A stretch of DNA of 64,000 bases from Occallatibacter savannae. GTDB lineage: Bacteria > Acidobacteriota > Terriglobia > Terriglobales > Acidobacteriaceae. The position numbers and the translations under genes are program-made. Shown here piece after piece: positions 9,283 through 17,659 of this stretch. The stretch is taken from NCBI RefSeq assembly GCF_003131205.1, contig NZ_QFFY01000003.1, positions 124,001-188,000 of the forward strand, written 5' to 3'. The number at the start of each line of letters is the position of its first letter. Positions within the stretch are counted from its first letter, which is position 1. The notes beneath the pieces were generated by a model, which saw nothing but the letters and a program-made list of their open reading frames with translations, had not been told where the DNA came from and did no database searches.

Positions 9283-9836
9283 TTGCCGGCGACCTTTCGA
9301 ATGACTTTTGCGACACCCAGCAGGCGACTGCTGATGGCAATGCCGCTCTGCTCGGCGCAGGCCAGGTTGATCTGGATCTCAATGCGATCGCCGATGACGG
9401 GCAGCCCGATGATCCCGCCGGATGTGGCAAAGGCCGGATCATCGCTGATGGTCAGAACTCCAGCTTCGATCAAAGACGCGTACAGGCCGTCGAAGTGATG
9501 CCTCTCCGTAGAGGACATATACAGAACCTGACACTCGTCGAAGCGCTCAGAACTTGATACCCGACGCACCTGGAATGGCCGGCCGTCAACGGAATGCGCA
9601 CTGAGGTAGTTCTCGAGCGCCGAGCTTTGCTGGTCGTATCCAAGCAGGCAGATATGAAGCGGTCCGTGCATCTCGTCACGGTTCGACTTGAAGGTTATGA
9701 AGCGAACGAGGTTTACGACGATTGCCGCGCGGACCTGAAGTTCATCTGGCATGGGCTCCTGGGCCGAACAGAGCGCGAGTGATGTCGCGACGAAGGCGAT
9801 TACTCCGGCCAGGCAGATCAGTCGTATTGCTCTCAT
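9279..9836 (-). CDS. YfiR/HmsC-like periplasmic protein (DUF4154)
   Basis: The product is 185 residues with a signal peptide (ICLAGVIAFVATSLALCSAQ). The mature part begins ELQVRAAIVVNLVRFITF, then HICLLGYD, CQVLYMSS, GVLTISDDPAFATSGGIIGL and IEIQINLACAEQSGIAISSRLLGVAKV, the hallmark order of YfiR-like proteins. In Pseudomonas YfiR restrains the cyclase YfiN from the periplasm. Here the downstream partner, overlapping by 4 bp, is a histidine kinase with a CHASE8-like sensor, so YfiR may gate kinase activity (inference). The gene starts 10 bp after the TonB receptor stop. Confidence 0.88.
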   Translation of the reverse strand: MRAIRLICLAGVIAFVATSLALCSAQEPMPDELQVRAAIVVNLVRFITFKSNRDEMHGPLHICLLGYDQQSSALENYLSAHSVDGRPFQVRRVSSSERFDECQVLYMSSTERHHFDGLYASLIEAGVLTISDDPAFATSGGIIGLPVIGDRIEIQINLACAEQSGIAISSRLLGVAKVIRKVAGK

Positions 9837-9846
9837 GGAAGCAGTC

Positions 9847-11847
9847 TCAACGAGCCCAGTTCAGTGACAGATACAGTCCGCGAGGCACAAAGGCGTTCAG
9901 AGTGTAGTCTTCCGGATAGAACTCCTGGTGGCTGGAGCGCAGAAGGTTCGTGCCGCCGACCGCGAATTCCAATCCTTCGCCAAAGCTGTGCGTAACGCGC
10001 ATGTCGAAGCGCGTATGTCCCGCAACAACCGCGATGGGAATGTTCAGTGAGGATGGGACGGTCGAATTGCCATTGAGAGCAGCGTTGATGCTCCAAGTCC
10101 GAGTTGCGCTCCAGTGAGCTCGAACGTCAAAGGTGTTGCGCGGCGTACTCCAGTCCTGTCCTCCGGAAGGCTGGACCATGACGTCCCCATGTTTGTGCAG
10201 CCTTGCCTGCATCCAGGCATAGCTGCCAAGCACTCGAACAGACGCGACTGGAGTCCAGCCTATCGATGCTTCGACGCCCTGAGCGTGAGCGGAAAAGCCA
10301 TTCACATATTCAAACGGCTGGACGAGACCTGCCGGCGGGCCCGGGAGAAGGTATGGCTCCCCTAAATACGTTGCCTGGAGGTCCGAATACCTGTTCAGGA
10401 ACCCCGCGAGGTCCGCGGAGAACCATTTTGCGAAGCGGCGGCGGTAGCCCACCTCTTCTGCGATTACGATTTCTGACTTTAAGCCGGGATTGCCGGAGAT
10501 CAATCCGAAAAGAGGCATTGCGTCCGCCTCGCCCATGGGGTAGAGAAACTGCACGTCTCGGTCCTGGTCAGATGGTGTACGGACTGCCCGGGACATTGCT
10601 CCCCATAGTGCCTGCGTCGAGTCCGGTGTCCAGATGAGTGACACGCGCGGCTGCCATTCGAAGTTCGTGTAGGAATTCCACTGGACCTTCGATCCCGCCG
10701 TGAGCGTCAGCTTGGCGGGTAGAAGCGGATAGCTGTCCTGCATGAAGGCGCTGAACAAGCTTACGAGATGGTCTGAGTGCGTGAAGTACGCCTGCTGCCC
10801 CAGAACCTTGTCGGATGTCCACCGGAAGCCAGTGCCCCAGACGATGTCATTACCGGAGCCGGTATTGATGTGGTGCTGGAAATCGATGTCGGCAACCCGC
10901 ATGTCGAGCTTCATGCCGATTTCGTTTCGGTGCTCATCTGTGAAGTAGCCCTGCAGAGCCAAATCGGACGTGCCGAACTTGCGTTCCCACTTCCCCATGG
11001 CGAAGCCGCCGGCACCATAGATCTTGCTGTAAGTAAATTCAGAAGGGCTGTAGCCGAAGCAGATTCGCTGCTGCTCCGGATTTCGAAACAGGTTCGCTTG
11101 AAAGGTCAGCTGATCCCGATTTGAGGCGTGCCAGTCGAGACGCCCCCCGATCCTTTCAGATGTGCCACCGTCCCCCGCGGATGCGTTATCGATGGAAAGC
11201 AAGTCTCTGTGCCGCACGTACCTGGCGTAAATGCGAGACCTGACGAGATTGCTCGATGCGAAACTCACGCGCTCAGATGCAACTTCATCGATGTTCCCGC
11301 CGTGCAGGACGGACAAGGTACGGTCAGAGGCGCGCGGCTTCGAAGTCACGATATTGATGACGCCATTTACGGCATTGGCTCCCCACATCGTTGCTCCGGG
11401 GCCGCGGACGATTTCGATTCGATCGATGTCTTCGATGAGCAGATCGTTCTGGTCCCACAGGGTTCCAGAATAGACGGGGTTGTAGATGCTCCGTCCATCG
11501 ATCATGATGAGCATTTTGTTGGCAAATCTGCTATTGAAGCCCCGTGCGCTCACGGCCCACTTATTCGCGTCGATCTGAGCGACTTCGATTCCTGGAACCA
11601 TGCGCAACGCTTCGGGCACGCTCGTCGCACCCGAGCGCATCAACTCCTCGTGCGTGATGACATAGACGGCGGCGGGAGTTTCGAAGAGGCTTTGATCGCG
11701 ACGCGATGCGGTGTTCACTTCAATTCTGGTGAGCTGCTCCAGATTGAGCGCAGACAGATCCGGAAGCGCGCCGTTCTGCGCGTTTGATTGGGAGCAGCAT
11801 CCTAGAACGACGATGGCTGCAATGGACGTGATTACACTCTTGATCAT
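9847..11847 (-). CDS. TonB-dependent outer membrane receptor
   Basis: This 666-residue protein has a signal peptide (SIAAIVVLGCCSQSNAQ), a plug domain at about 45-170 (TPAAVYVITHEELMRSGATSVPEALRMVPGIEV; DIDRIEIVRGPGATMWGANAVNGVINIVT) and a beta-barrel to the C-terminus, ending LYLSLNWAR. It lacks the carboxypeptidase-like N-terminal extension of many acidobacterial receptors. The plug class resembles vitamin B12/iron-complex receptors, but the ligand cannot be read from sequence. The receptor start overlaps the GGDEF-EAL gene stop by 4 bp and YfiR follows 10 bp downstream. This suggests that uptake or sensing at the outer membrane is wired to the signalling operon. Confidence 0.93.
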   Translation of the reverse strand: MIKSVITSIAAIVVLGCCSQSNAQNGALPDLSALNLEQLTRIEVNTASRRDQSLFETPAAVYVITHEELMRSGATSVPEALRMVPGIEVAQIDANKWAVSARGFNSRFANKMLIMIDGRSIYNPVYSGTLWDQNDLLIEDIDRIEIVRGPGATMWGANAVNGVINIVTSKPRASDRTLSVLHGGNIDEVASERVSFASSNLVRSRIYARYVRHRDLLSIDNASAGDGGTSERIGGRLDWHASNRDQLTFQANLFRNPEQQRICFGYSPSEFTYSKIYGAGGFAMGKWERKFGTSDLALQGYFTDEHRNEIGMKLDMRVADIDFQHHINTGSGNDIVWGTGFRWTSDKVLGQQAYFTHSDHLVSLFSAFMQDSYPLLPAKLTLTAGSKVQWNSYTNFEWQPRVSLIWTPDSTQALWGAMSRAVRTPSDQDRDVQFLYPMGEADAMPLFGLISGNPGLKSEIVIAEEVGYRRRFAKWFSADLAGFLNRYSDLQATYLGEPYLLPGPPAGLVQPFEYVNGFSAHAQGVEASIGWTPVASVRVLGSYAWMQARLHKHGDVMVQPSGGQDWSTPRNTFDVRAHWSATRTWSINAALNGNSTVPSSLNIPIAVVAGHTRFDMRVTHSFGEGLEFAVGGTNLLRSSHQEFYPEDYTLNAFVPRGLYLSLNWAR

Positions 11848-13979
11848 CTAAGTTCACCTGTGACGACGTCAGCGCCTGCTTCAAGATGCGCGGACTTCCA
11901 CCGGGTTGCCAGTAGCTCTTCCGTATCTGCTGCACTGACGGGTTTGGAAAAGAAATAGCCCTGGCCAAACTGGCATCCAAAGGCCAAGAGTTTTTGGACA
12001 TGCTCCTCGGACTCGACGCCCTCGGCGATGACGCCCATCTTCATGTTTTCAGCCATAGCAATGATGGTCTTGATCATGGAAGATTCGCCTGAGTCGATCA
12101 CGCTTGACGCCAGCTGCACGGTGAAGGACCTATCGATCTTGAGAGTGTCGAAGGGCAGGTCGCAAAGATATCTGAGGCTTGAGTATCCAGTGCCAAAGTC
12201 GTCGATCTTGAGGCCGACGCCCAAACGCTTGAGATCCTGGAGGAGCCTTTTTGCGGATTCAACGTCTTCGAGGAGAAGGCTCTCTGTGAGCTCAAGGTGG
12301 AGGCACTCGGGAGGCAATCCGGTTTCACAGAGGATTGCCTTAATCTGATTGACCAATCCAGGCTCGCGGCATTGCCGTACAGACAGATTGACGGCCACAT
12401 CGAGAGGAGGAACGTGCGGGAAGCGGGTGTGCCACTCATGCATCTGACGGCAGGCTTCCTGGAGCACCCAGGCACCTATGCCGATGATGAGACCCGTCTC
12501 CTCGGCTACCGGTATGAACTCTGCAGGCATGATGAGCCCTCGTACAGGATGGATCCACCGCACAAGCGCTTCAAAGCCGCGGATTTCTCCGGTCTCGAGC
12601 ATCACGCGTGGCTGGTAAAAGACGCGAAGTTCTCCACGATCGAGCGCGTGGCGAAGATCTGTCTCAGTTTGCAGCCGCAACCGGACGCGATCCTGCATTG
12701 CCGGTTCGAAGACTGCCCAACGCCCGCCGCCTTCGGCCTTAGCCGCGTACATTGCTGTATCCGCGTCGCGAAGCAGGAGAGAGGCATCCGTTGAAGTCTC
12801 AGAAGCCAAAACAATACCGATGCTCAACGAACAGTAAACTTCGTTTTCAGGCAAACGAAAGACGGGGCGCATGGACATGGCGATCCGTTCGCAAGCCTTT
12901 TCAGCCAGCATGCGATCGCCGATCCCGTTCAGAATGACGGCAAACTCGTCTCCCCCGAGCCGTGCGACCACGTCATTGTCGGCACGGCTGGAAATCTCGA
13001 TGTCTCGCACGGATCTGCGCAACCGGAGGGCAACTTCACGGAGCAATGTGTCGCCCGCAGCATGACCAAGACTGTCGTTGATCAGCTTGAAGCGATCCAC
13101 ATCGATGAAGACGACTGCGAAAGGGGCGCCTCCACTCTGGTGAAGGCGCAGCAACGAGTCAGAGAGCTGGGTTTCAAAAAGAAGGCGGTTGGCCAGACCC
13201 GTTAGAGAGTCGGTTGTAATCTTCTCGGTTACGTCGCTCTGAGAGCCTACCATGCGGACAGCCATACCTTGCTCGTTGCGAACAGAAAGAGCCCGAACGG
13301 ACATCCAGCGGTAGGATCCATCCCGATGGCGAAGGCGGTACTGGCACTCGAAGGTGGCATCGGCTCCGGGGGCGATATGTTGCTGAAAGGCCTCTTCGAG
13401 AAGTTCACGATCAGTTTCATGGACCCGAGAGATCCACTCTGAAGGATCTTGTGACAACTCGCTCTCGCCGTAGCCAACCATCTCCTTCCAGCGCGGCGAA
13501 TAGTAGACGATGTTACCGGCAAGGTCCCAATCCCAGAGGCCATCGTTGGCGCCGCGAGCGGCAAGAGCGTATCGCTCTTCGCTCTGGCGTAGAGCGGCTT
13601 CGGCCCGCTTGCGAGAGAGCTGCGAACGGATCCGGGCCATTGCAACGGAAAAGTCGATTGGCTTGGTGATGTAGTCGTTGGCGCCTTCGTCAAGGGCTTC
13701 GGCGATGCTCGTGCTGTCTGTCACGGCGGTGACCATGATGATGGGCAGTTCTTGAGCGGACCATGAGCGACGCAGGAACCTGAGCAGGTCAAGCCCGCTA
13801 AGTCCAGGCATCATGTAATCGAGGAGCACGAGGTCGAATGTCTGCCGCTGCAAGTGTTCGATCGCCTCATGAGCGGAAGCCGCAGGCACAGCGTGGAGCC
13901 CTTTGCGCTCGAGGCGACGCATACAGATGTCGCGATTCAGCTCTTCGTCGTCAACAACGAGTATTCGGTTGTAAATCAT
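11844..13979 (-). CDS. Response regulator with PAS, GGDEF and EAL domains
   Basis: The 711 residues comprise a receiver (1-120, phospho-acceptor Asp54 in VLLDYMMP, Lys106), PAS/PAC (~134-252), GGDEF (~257-425) and EAL (~437-690). Both enzymatic halves look intact: FIDVDRFKLIND and GGDEF (342-346) for cyclic-di-GMP synthesis; EALVRW (470-475), NLSVRQ, ELTES, DDFGTGYSSL, KIDRSF and GQGYFFSKP for hydrolysis. The RxxD product-inhibition site five residues before GGDEF is not canonical: the slot reads ADND (333-336) with Arg one position early. Which activity wins after phosphorylation is unknown. The start overlaps the stop of the upstream receiver gene by 4 bp. Confidence 0.95.
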   Translation of the reverse strand: MIYNRILVVDDEELNRDICMRRLERKGLHAVPAASAHEAIEHLQRQTFDLVLLDYMMPGLSGLDLLRFLRRSWSAQELPIIMVTAVTDSTSIAEALDEGANDYITKPIDFSVAMARIRSQLSRKRAEAALRQSEERYALAARGANDGLWDWDLAGNIVYYSPRWKEMVGYGESELSQDPSEWISRVHETDRELLEEAFQQHIAPGADATFECQYRLRHRDGSYRWMSVRALSVRNEQGMAVRMVGSQSDVTEKITTDSLTGLANRLLFETQLSDSLLRLHQSGGAPFAVVFIDVDRFKLINDSLGHAAGDTLLREVALRLRRSVRDIEISSRADNDVVARLGGDEFAVILNGIGDRMLAEKACERIAMSMRPVFRLPENEVYCSLSIGIVLASETSTDASLLLRDADTAMYAAKAEGGGRWAVFEPAMQDRVRLRLQTETDLRHALDRGELRVFYQPRVMLETGEIRGFEALVRWIHPVRGLIMPAEFIPVAEETGLIIGIGAWVLQEACRQMHEWHTRFPHVPPLDVAVNLSVRQCREPGLVNQIKAILCETGLPPECLHLELTESLLLEDVESAKRLLQDLKRLGVGLKIDDFGTGYSSLRYLCDLPFDTLKIDRSFTVQLASSVIDSGESSMIKTIIAMAENMKMGVIAEGVESEEHVQKLLAFGCQFGQGYFFSKPVSAADTEELLATRWKSAHLEAGADVVTGELR

Positions 13980-14353
13980 CGCGGAGGTTCTCCCACTGTC
14001 AACGAGGACATCTTATGAATGAGCCGCTCAAACTCGATTGGCTTAGTTTCGAACTCGTCGCATCCTGCATCGAGCGCAGATGCGCGATCATCCCGCATGG
14101 CGTGCGCGCTGAGCGCAATGATGGGGATGGAACGAAGGTTCGCGTCTGCTTTGATCTGGCGGGCGGCGTTCCATCCGCTGAGGAGTGGGAGGCTGAGGTC
14201 CATCAGGATCAGATCCGGCCGGTATTGCTCTGCCAGTCGCACTCCCTGGAGCCCGTCTTCGGCGCACGTGACCTGCCAGCCGCATTTGGTGAGACGGCGC
14301 GAAAGCATGTCGCGATTCAGTTCGTTATCCTCGACCAGCAAAACCCGCGCCAT
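13976..14353 (-). CDS. Stand-alone receiver (CheY-like response regulator)
   Basis: This 125-residue single-domain receiver has the acidic pair in LLVEDNE, phospho-acceptor Asp52 in LMDLSLP, Ser82 in ALSAH and Lys104 in ETKPI. Nothing follows the receiver, so it acts as a phosphate shuttle or by binding a partner. It overlaps the REC-PAS-GGDEF-EAL gene by 4 bp, suggesting equimolar production. A 229-bp gap without a gene separates it from the next receiver gene upstream. Confidence 0.93.
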   Translation of the reverse strand: MARVLLVEDNELNRDMLSRRLTKCGWQVTCAEDGLQGVRLAEQYRPDLILMDLSLPLLSGWNAARQIKADANLRSIPIIALSAHAMRDDRASALDAGCDEFETKPIEFERLIHKMSSLTVGEPPR

Positions 14354-14582
14354 CGCGCATTCCTCTCAGTGGTTCCTAGCACGCCTGTTTCAAGGCGGAG
14401 CGACCTGGATTCCTTATCGGCAGATGCTGCCAGAAATTCAGGCGATGAGTGATTGGGCATCGAAGAAGGCAAGCATTGCGGCGTATGCGAACTCGCTGTG
14501 GGCAGACCATGGGCTCGCGTCCCGCTTATCGCACCTGGATCAGTGAGCGATTCACGCAAAGGCAGGGTCGATACGAGGGGCT

Positions 14583-15131
14583 TCAGCGCTTCGATGGATT
14601 CAGCAGCTTGAAATCGATGAGATGCTGTTTCAGCTGCGACGCACTGATAGGTTTCAACAGGTAGGCATCGCATAACGATCTGTAGGAGGAGCTGACCGTC
14701 TTGAGATCGCCCAATGCAGTCGTCATAAAGATTTTGACGCCAGAGGTGGACAGCACTCCCTCACGTTCTTCAATCAACCTGATCTGTCGAAGAGCTTCGG
14801 TGCCGTCCATTTCCGGCATATGCACATCCATGCAGATCAAATCGTATCTTCTTCCTGTTTTGAACACAGCGCCGAAGGCGTCAACGGCTTCCCTTCCATT
14901 GACTGCTACATGAGAGTCTCCGTAAGGAAGAAGGATGCCCTGCAACATGGCTCTCGAGGCGAAGTCGTCTTCAACGAGGAGAATCTTCAGTCTTGCCCTG
15001 CGTCGCAGGGTAGCCGGAAGAGATGCGTTGGCAACAGCGAATTGATTCCGCGAGCTGTCTTTGTTGTCATGGTTCAGGGTTTGATGCTTTCGCGCCTTGA
15101 ACTGCTGTCGTACTCCACTTGCTCTAGACAT
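14583..15131 (-). CDS. Receiver-domain protein with basic N-terminal extension
   Basis: The 182-residue product has an unassigned polar, basic N-terminus (~1-46), then a receiver with LLVEDD (51-56), phospho-acceptor Asp102 in CMDVHMPEMDG, the TTA switch segment near 137-139 and Lys160 in LLKPI. There is no output domain. GAGG lies five bases before the ATG at 15131. It sits 50 bp downstream of the Hpt gene on the same strand, consistent with an Hpt-receiver pair in a phosphorelay. Confidence 0.9.
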   Translation of the reverse strand: MSRASGVRQQFKARKHQTLNHDNKDSSRNQFAVANASLPATLRRRARLKILLVEDDFASRAMLQGILLPYGDSHVAVNGREAVDAFGAVFKTGRRYDLICMDVHMPEMDGTEALRQIRLIEEREGVLSTSGVKIFMTTALGDLKTVSSSYRSLCDAYLLKPISASQLKQHLIDFKLLNPSKR

Positions 15132-15181
15132 AATGCCTCAGGGTTTCAAGTCTGCCTCAGGATTAGGCGCCTGGTTACCGG

Positions 15182-15529
15182 TCACTTTGTCCAGTTCCGA
15201 ATGACCGCCATGAGAAGTTCCGCCTGTGACTCCAGATCGGCAATCAAAACCGGCAGTTCACACGCGATTTCGTTCTGTTCAATCCTTTGTGCAACGTTGC
15301 TGAGGGCTTCACCGCCGACATTCGCGGCTGAACCCTTGATGGTGTGAATGGAACCCTGAAAGGCTTCTGTTGCGCCTTTCGCCATGCTTTCTTTAACTTC
15401 GTTGAGCAGAGCCGGCAGTCGACCAGCGAAGATGGCTGCGATTGCCCGGGCAAACTCTTCGTCGCCCATCATCCGTTGAACGAACGCCTCCCGGTTGAAG
15501 ACATCGCAGTCAAGGTGTCGCCGCAGCAT
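15182..15529 (-). CDS. Stand-alone Hpt (histidine phosphotransfer) protein
   Basis: The 115-residue helical protein carries IHTIKGSAANVGG, the Hpt motif, with phospho-acceptor His62. The start at 15529 is preferred over an upstream in-frame ATG at 15676 because GGAGGAGGG lies just before it and the 49-residue extension looks non-coding. Hpt proteins relay phosphate between receivers; the hybrid CheA on the opposite arm and the neighbouring receivers are candidate partners. It is the first gene of the minus arm. Confidence 0.88.
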   Translation of the reverse strand: MLRRHLDCDVFNREAFVQRMMGDEEFARAIAAIFAGRLPALLNEVKESMAKGATEAFQGSIHTIKGSAANVGGEALSNVAQRIEQNEIACELPVLIADLESQAELLMAVIRNWTK

Positions 15530-15756
15530 GATTCCCTCCTCCGACGCAGACGCCGAGGGAGCGTTCAAGTCTCTGACAGCGGCAGAAGTATTCCATCGTC
15601 GCGCTCTCGCGTAGCTCATTGCAGGTGGAACCCGATTGACTCCCTCATTGCTACCTATCGTCAGAAGCGGGATCACCCATGAGGGGAAGCGGACTCCGCA
15701 GCAGATGAGCGCGGAGAGATTGCTCGCTCAAATCTGCCGATAGACAAGCCAGAACC
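15530..15756. promoter_or_regulatory. Divergent regulatory region between the two signalling arms
   Basis: This 227-bp region separates the Hpt gene (minus) from the REC-PP2C gene (plus) and must hold the promoters for both arms of the locus. No strong sigma70 boxes were recognised. A low-quality pair TTGCTC (15720-15725) and TAGACA (15741-15746) faces the plus arm. An in-frame extension of the Hpt gene crosses part of it. Confidence 0.4.
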
Positions 15757-16899
15757 ATGTGTGATGACTGCGGCATGTCGCCGATGTATGACAAGGAACC
15801 CTCGCCGCTGGTGGTGGTTGTCGATGATGAGCCCAGCGTTATCCGATCGCTGACCGGATTTCTAGAACGAGCAGGATTGCGCACGGCGACTGCAGGCAGC
15901 TGTTCGACAGCTCTGCAACTGATCCGCTCAAAACGCCCCGATCTGATCCTGATGGATGTCGGACTGCCCGACGGTTCAGGCCTTGATCTTTGCCGCCTGT
16001 TGCAGACGGAAGGAACGACGTCGAGGACGCCGATCCTTTTCATTTCTGCGCACGATGATCCCTCTATCAAGGTGCGCGGTTTCGAAGCCGGGGGATTGGA
16101 CTTTATCACAAAGCCGATTGTGGGAGTTGAGGTCATTGCCCGAGTGCGAACGCATTTGCGGCTCAGACAGGCGTACGACCGGTTGTCAGAGCTTCATGCA
16201 GAACGACTGCACAACCTGGCAAGCGCGCAGCAGACTCTTATGCCGGCACTGAAGGATGATCACCCGACGCGGTTTTTTGCTTCGATCCGGCAGGCGTTGA
16301 CCGCGGGAGGCGACTTTTATGACGTGATTCCGACCGGCCCGGAGGTTGTGGATTATCTGGTGGCTGACGCGAGCGGGCATGACCTTGCGGCATCGCTATG
16401 GACTGCTTCATTGAAAGCACTGACTGCAGAATTCGCGACTCCCCTGAATACTCCCGGGGACATTGTGCATGCGCTGAACAGCTCATTGCACCACTTCATG
16501 CCTTCTGGGGCGTTCTTCACATTGACCTATGCAAGGCTCAACCATCGCACCAGGCGTCTTTCCTTGGTGAGCGCGGGTCAGCCGCCAGCGATCGTCATAC
16601 ACGCCACTGAAGAGAAGCCGCTGATCCTGAGGGTGGAAGGCGACGTGCTTGGAGCCTTCCCGGACGCTGTCTTTGGGAATATCGAGACGACCCTGCAGCC
16701 AAGCGATCGGCTTTGGCTCTATACGGACGGCCTGATTGAGAACGGCTGCACGCACGATCTTGGTCTGAGTCGACTCATCTCGGCCTGCATTTCCCGAAAG
16801 GATATGCCGCTTGCCATGGCAGTTCCCTCGGTGGTTGACGATCTGATCGGTGATCGCAGTGCAAACGACGACCTTCTGCTTCTAGGAGTGGATGTCTAA
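15757..16899 (+). CDS. Response regulator with PP2C-type (RsbU/SpoIIE-like) phosphatase output
   Basis: The 380 residues comprise a receiver (~17-138; Asp67 in LMDVGLPDGSG, Lys119 in ITKPI), a short helical linker, and a PPM/SpoIIE phosphatase domain (~170-380) with metal-site motifs GGDFYDV (184-190), VADASGHD (202-209), YTDGLIE (322-328) and NDDLLLL (370-376). In RsbU-type proteins this domain dephosphorylates a STAS anti-anti-sigma factor; a STAS protein and its likely kinase follow immediately. The receiver would let phosphorelay control the switch. The start is uncertain: ATG codons at 15757, 15775 and 15784 are in frame and none has a clear ribosome site. Confidence 0.92.
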   Translation: MCDDCGMSPMYDKEPSPLVVVVDDEPSVIRSLTGFLERAGLRTATAGSCSTALQLIRSKRPDLILMDVGLPDGSGLDLCRLLQTEGTTSRTPILFISAHDDPSIKVRGFEAGGLDFITKPIVGVEVIARVRTHLRLRQAYDRLSELHAERLHNLASAQQTLMPALKDDHPTRFFASIRQALTAGGDFYDVIPTGPEVVDYLVADASGHDLAASLWTASLKALTAEFATPLNTPGDIVHALNSSLHHFMPSGAFFTLTYARLNHRTRRLSLVSAGQPPAIVIHATEEKPLILRVEGDVLGAFPDAVFGNIETTLQPSDRLWLYTDGLIENGCTHDLGLSRLISACISRKDMPLAMAVPSVVDDLIGDRSANDDLLLLGVDV

Positions 16900-17384
16900 T
16901 GTCGTCTTCTCGGCGGAAATCAATCTGCAAATTCAGTCGGGAGATTGCTCTGCGCCTGGAGGCAGCCGAGCCGCTGTATGTAGAGCTCCGACTTTTTGTG
17001 CAGAGTGCAGGACTGGCGAGTCTTTGCTTCTCGATTGAACTGCTGGCGAGGGAATGCCTTAACAATGCAGTAATTCATGGCGCGCCCGCTGACGCCGATA
17101 ACACAGTTGGTCTGACCCTCTCTGTTGGCCGGAAATGGATCCGCCTCACAGTAGAGGATCACGGCCCGGGTTTCCGGTGGCAAAAGACACGGGAGGGGCT
17201 GCCGGACAGCGTCACGCCGTCCGGTCGCGGACTACAGATTTGCATGCTGTATGCAGAACGAGTCCGATTCACTCGCAGCGGAAACGCTGTGGAGATGTGG
17301 CTTGAGAAGCCGAGAGAAAGGGATGACCAGGATGGCCGCATGCAGTGTGAAACGCGAACAAGAAGACGTATTGATTCGGCTTGA
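16899..17384 (+). CDS. RsbW-like anti-sigma/serine kinase ATPase
   Basis: The 161-residue GHKL ATPase has the N-box ECLNNAVIHG (52-61), G1 box VEDHGPGF (85-92) and G2 SGRGLQI (108-114), as in RsbW/SpoIIAB. The family binds a target protein and can phosphorylate a STAS antagonist. The ATG shares one base with the upstream stop (TAATG), and the last ~60 bp overlap the STAS gene, so the three genes are translationally coupled. No sigma factor is encoded nearby in this arm, so the target may be something other than a sigma factor. Confidence 0.88.
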   Translation: MSSSRRKSICKFSREIALRLEAAEPLYVELRLFVQSAGLASLCFSIELLARECLNNAVIHGAPADADNTVGLTLSVGRKWIRLTVEDHGPGFRWQKTREGLPDSVTPSGRGLQICMLYAERVRFTRSGNAVEMWLEKPRERDDQDGRMQCETRTRRRIDSA

Positions 17385-17649
17385 TGGAAATCTGACCGCA
17401 CTTGTCGTCCCCGACCTTCAGGCAGAGCTAAAGAACCTGCTGACTGAGGGGATCCGCAGGCTCACTTTCGACCTCGCAGAAACAGCAATGCTCGACTCGA
17501 CAGGTATCGGCTTGCTGATCGCAGCGACAAACACTGCGATGCGTACTGGGGGAGAGCTTCGCGTGATCAACGCGTCGCCCGAGATCTTTCGGTTGCTGCA
17601 GAACATGAGGCTAACGGCACGTCTGAATGTGAGCGCCAGAGTCGCATAG
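17323..17649 (+). CDS. STAS domain protein (RsbV-like anti-sigma factor antagonist)
   Basis: The 108-residue STAS domain contains DVLIRLDGNL, TFDLAETAMLDSTGIGLL and LRVINASPEIFRLLQ. Ser59 in LDSTGIG is the expected phosphorylation site. It overlaps the RsbW-like gene by 62 bp and ends 10 bp before cheA. Its state would be set by the RsbW-like kinase and the REC-PP2C phosphatase just upstream. An alternative start at 17332 has better spacing to AAAGGG; the domain is unaffected. Confidence 0.9.
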   Translation: MTRMAACSVKREQEDVLIRLDGNLTALVVPDLQAELKNLLTEGIRRLTFDLAETAMLDSTGIGLLIAATNTAMRTGGELRVINASPEIFRLLQNMRLTARLNVSARVA

Positions 17650-17659
17650 GAGCGCCTTG

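Noticed and set aside
11128-11787. Plus-strand open frame of 219 codons
   Set aside because: It is antisense to the TonB receptor plug domain, which is strongly conserved.
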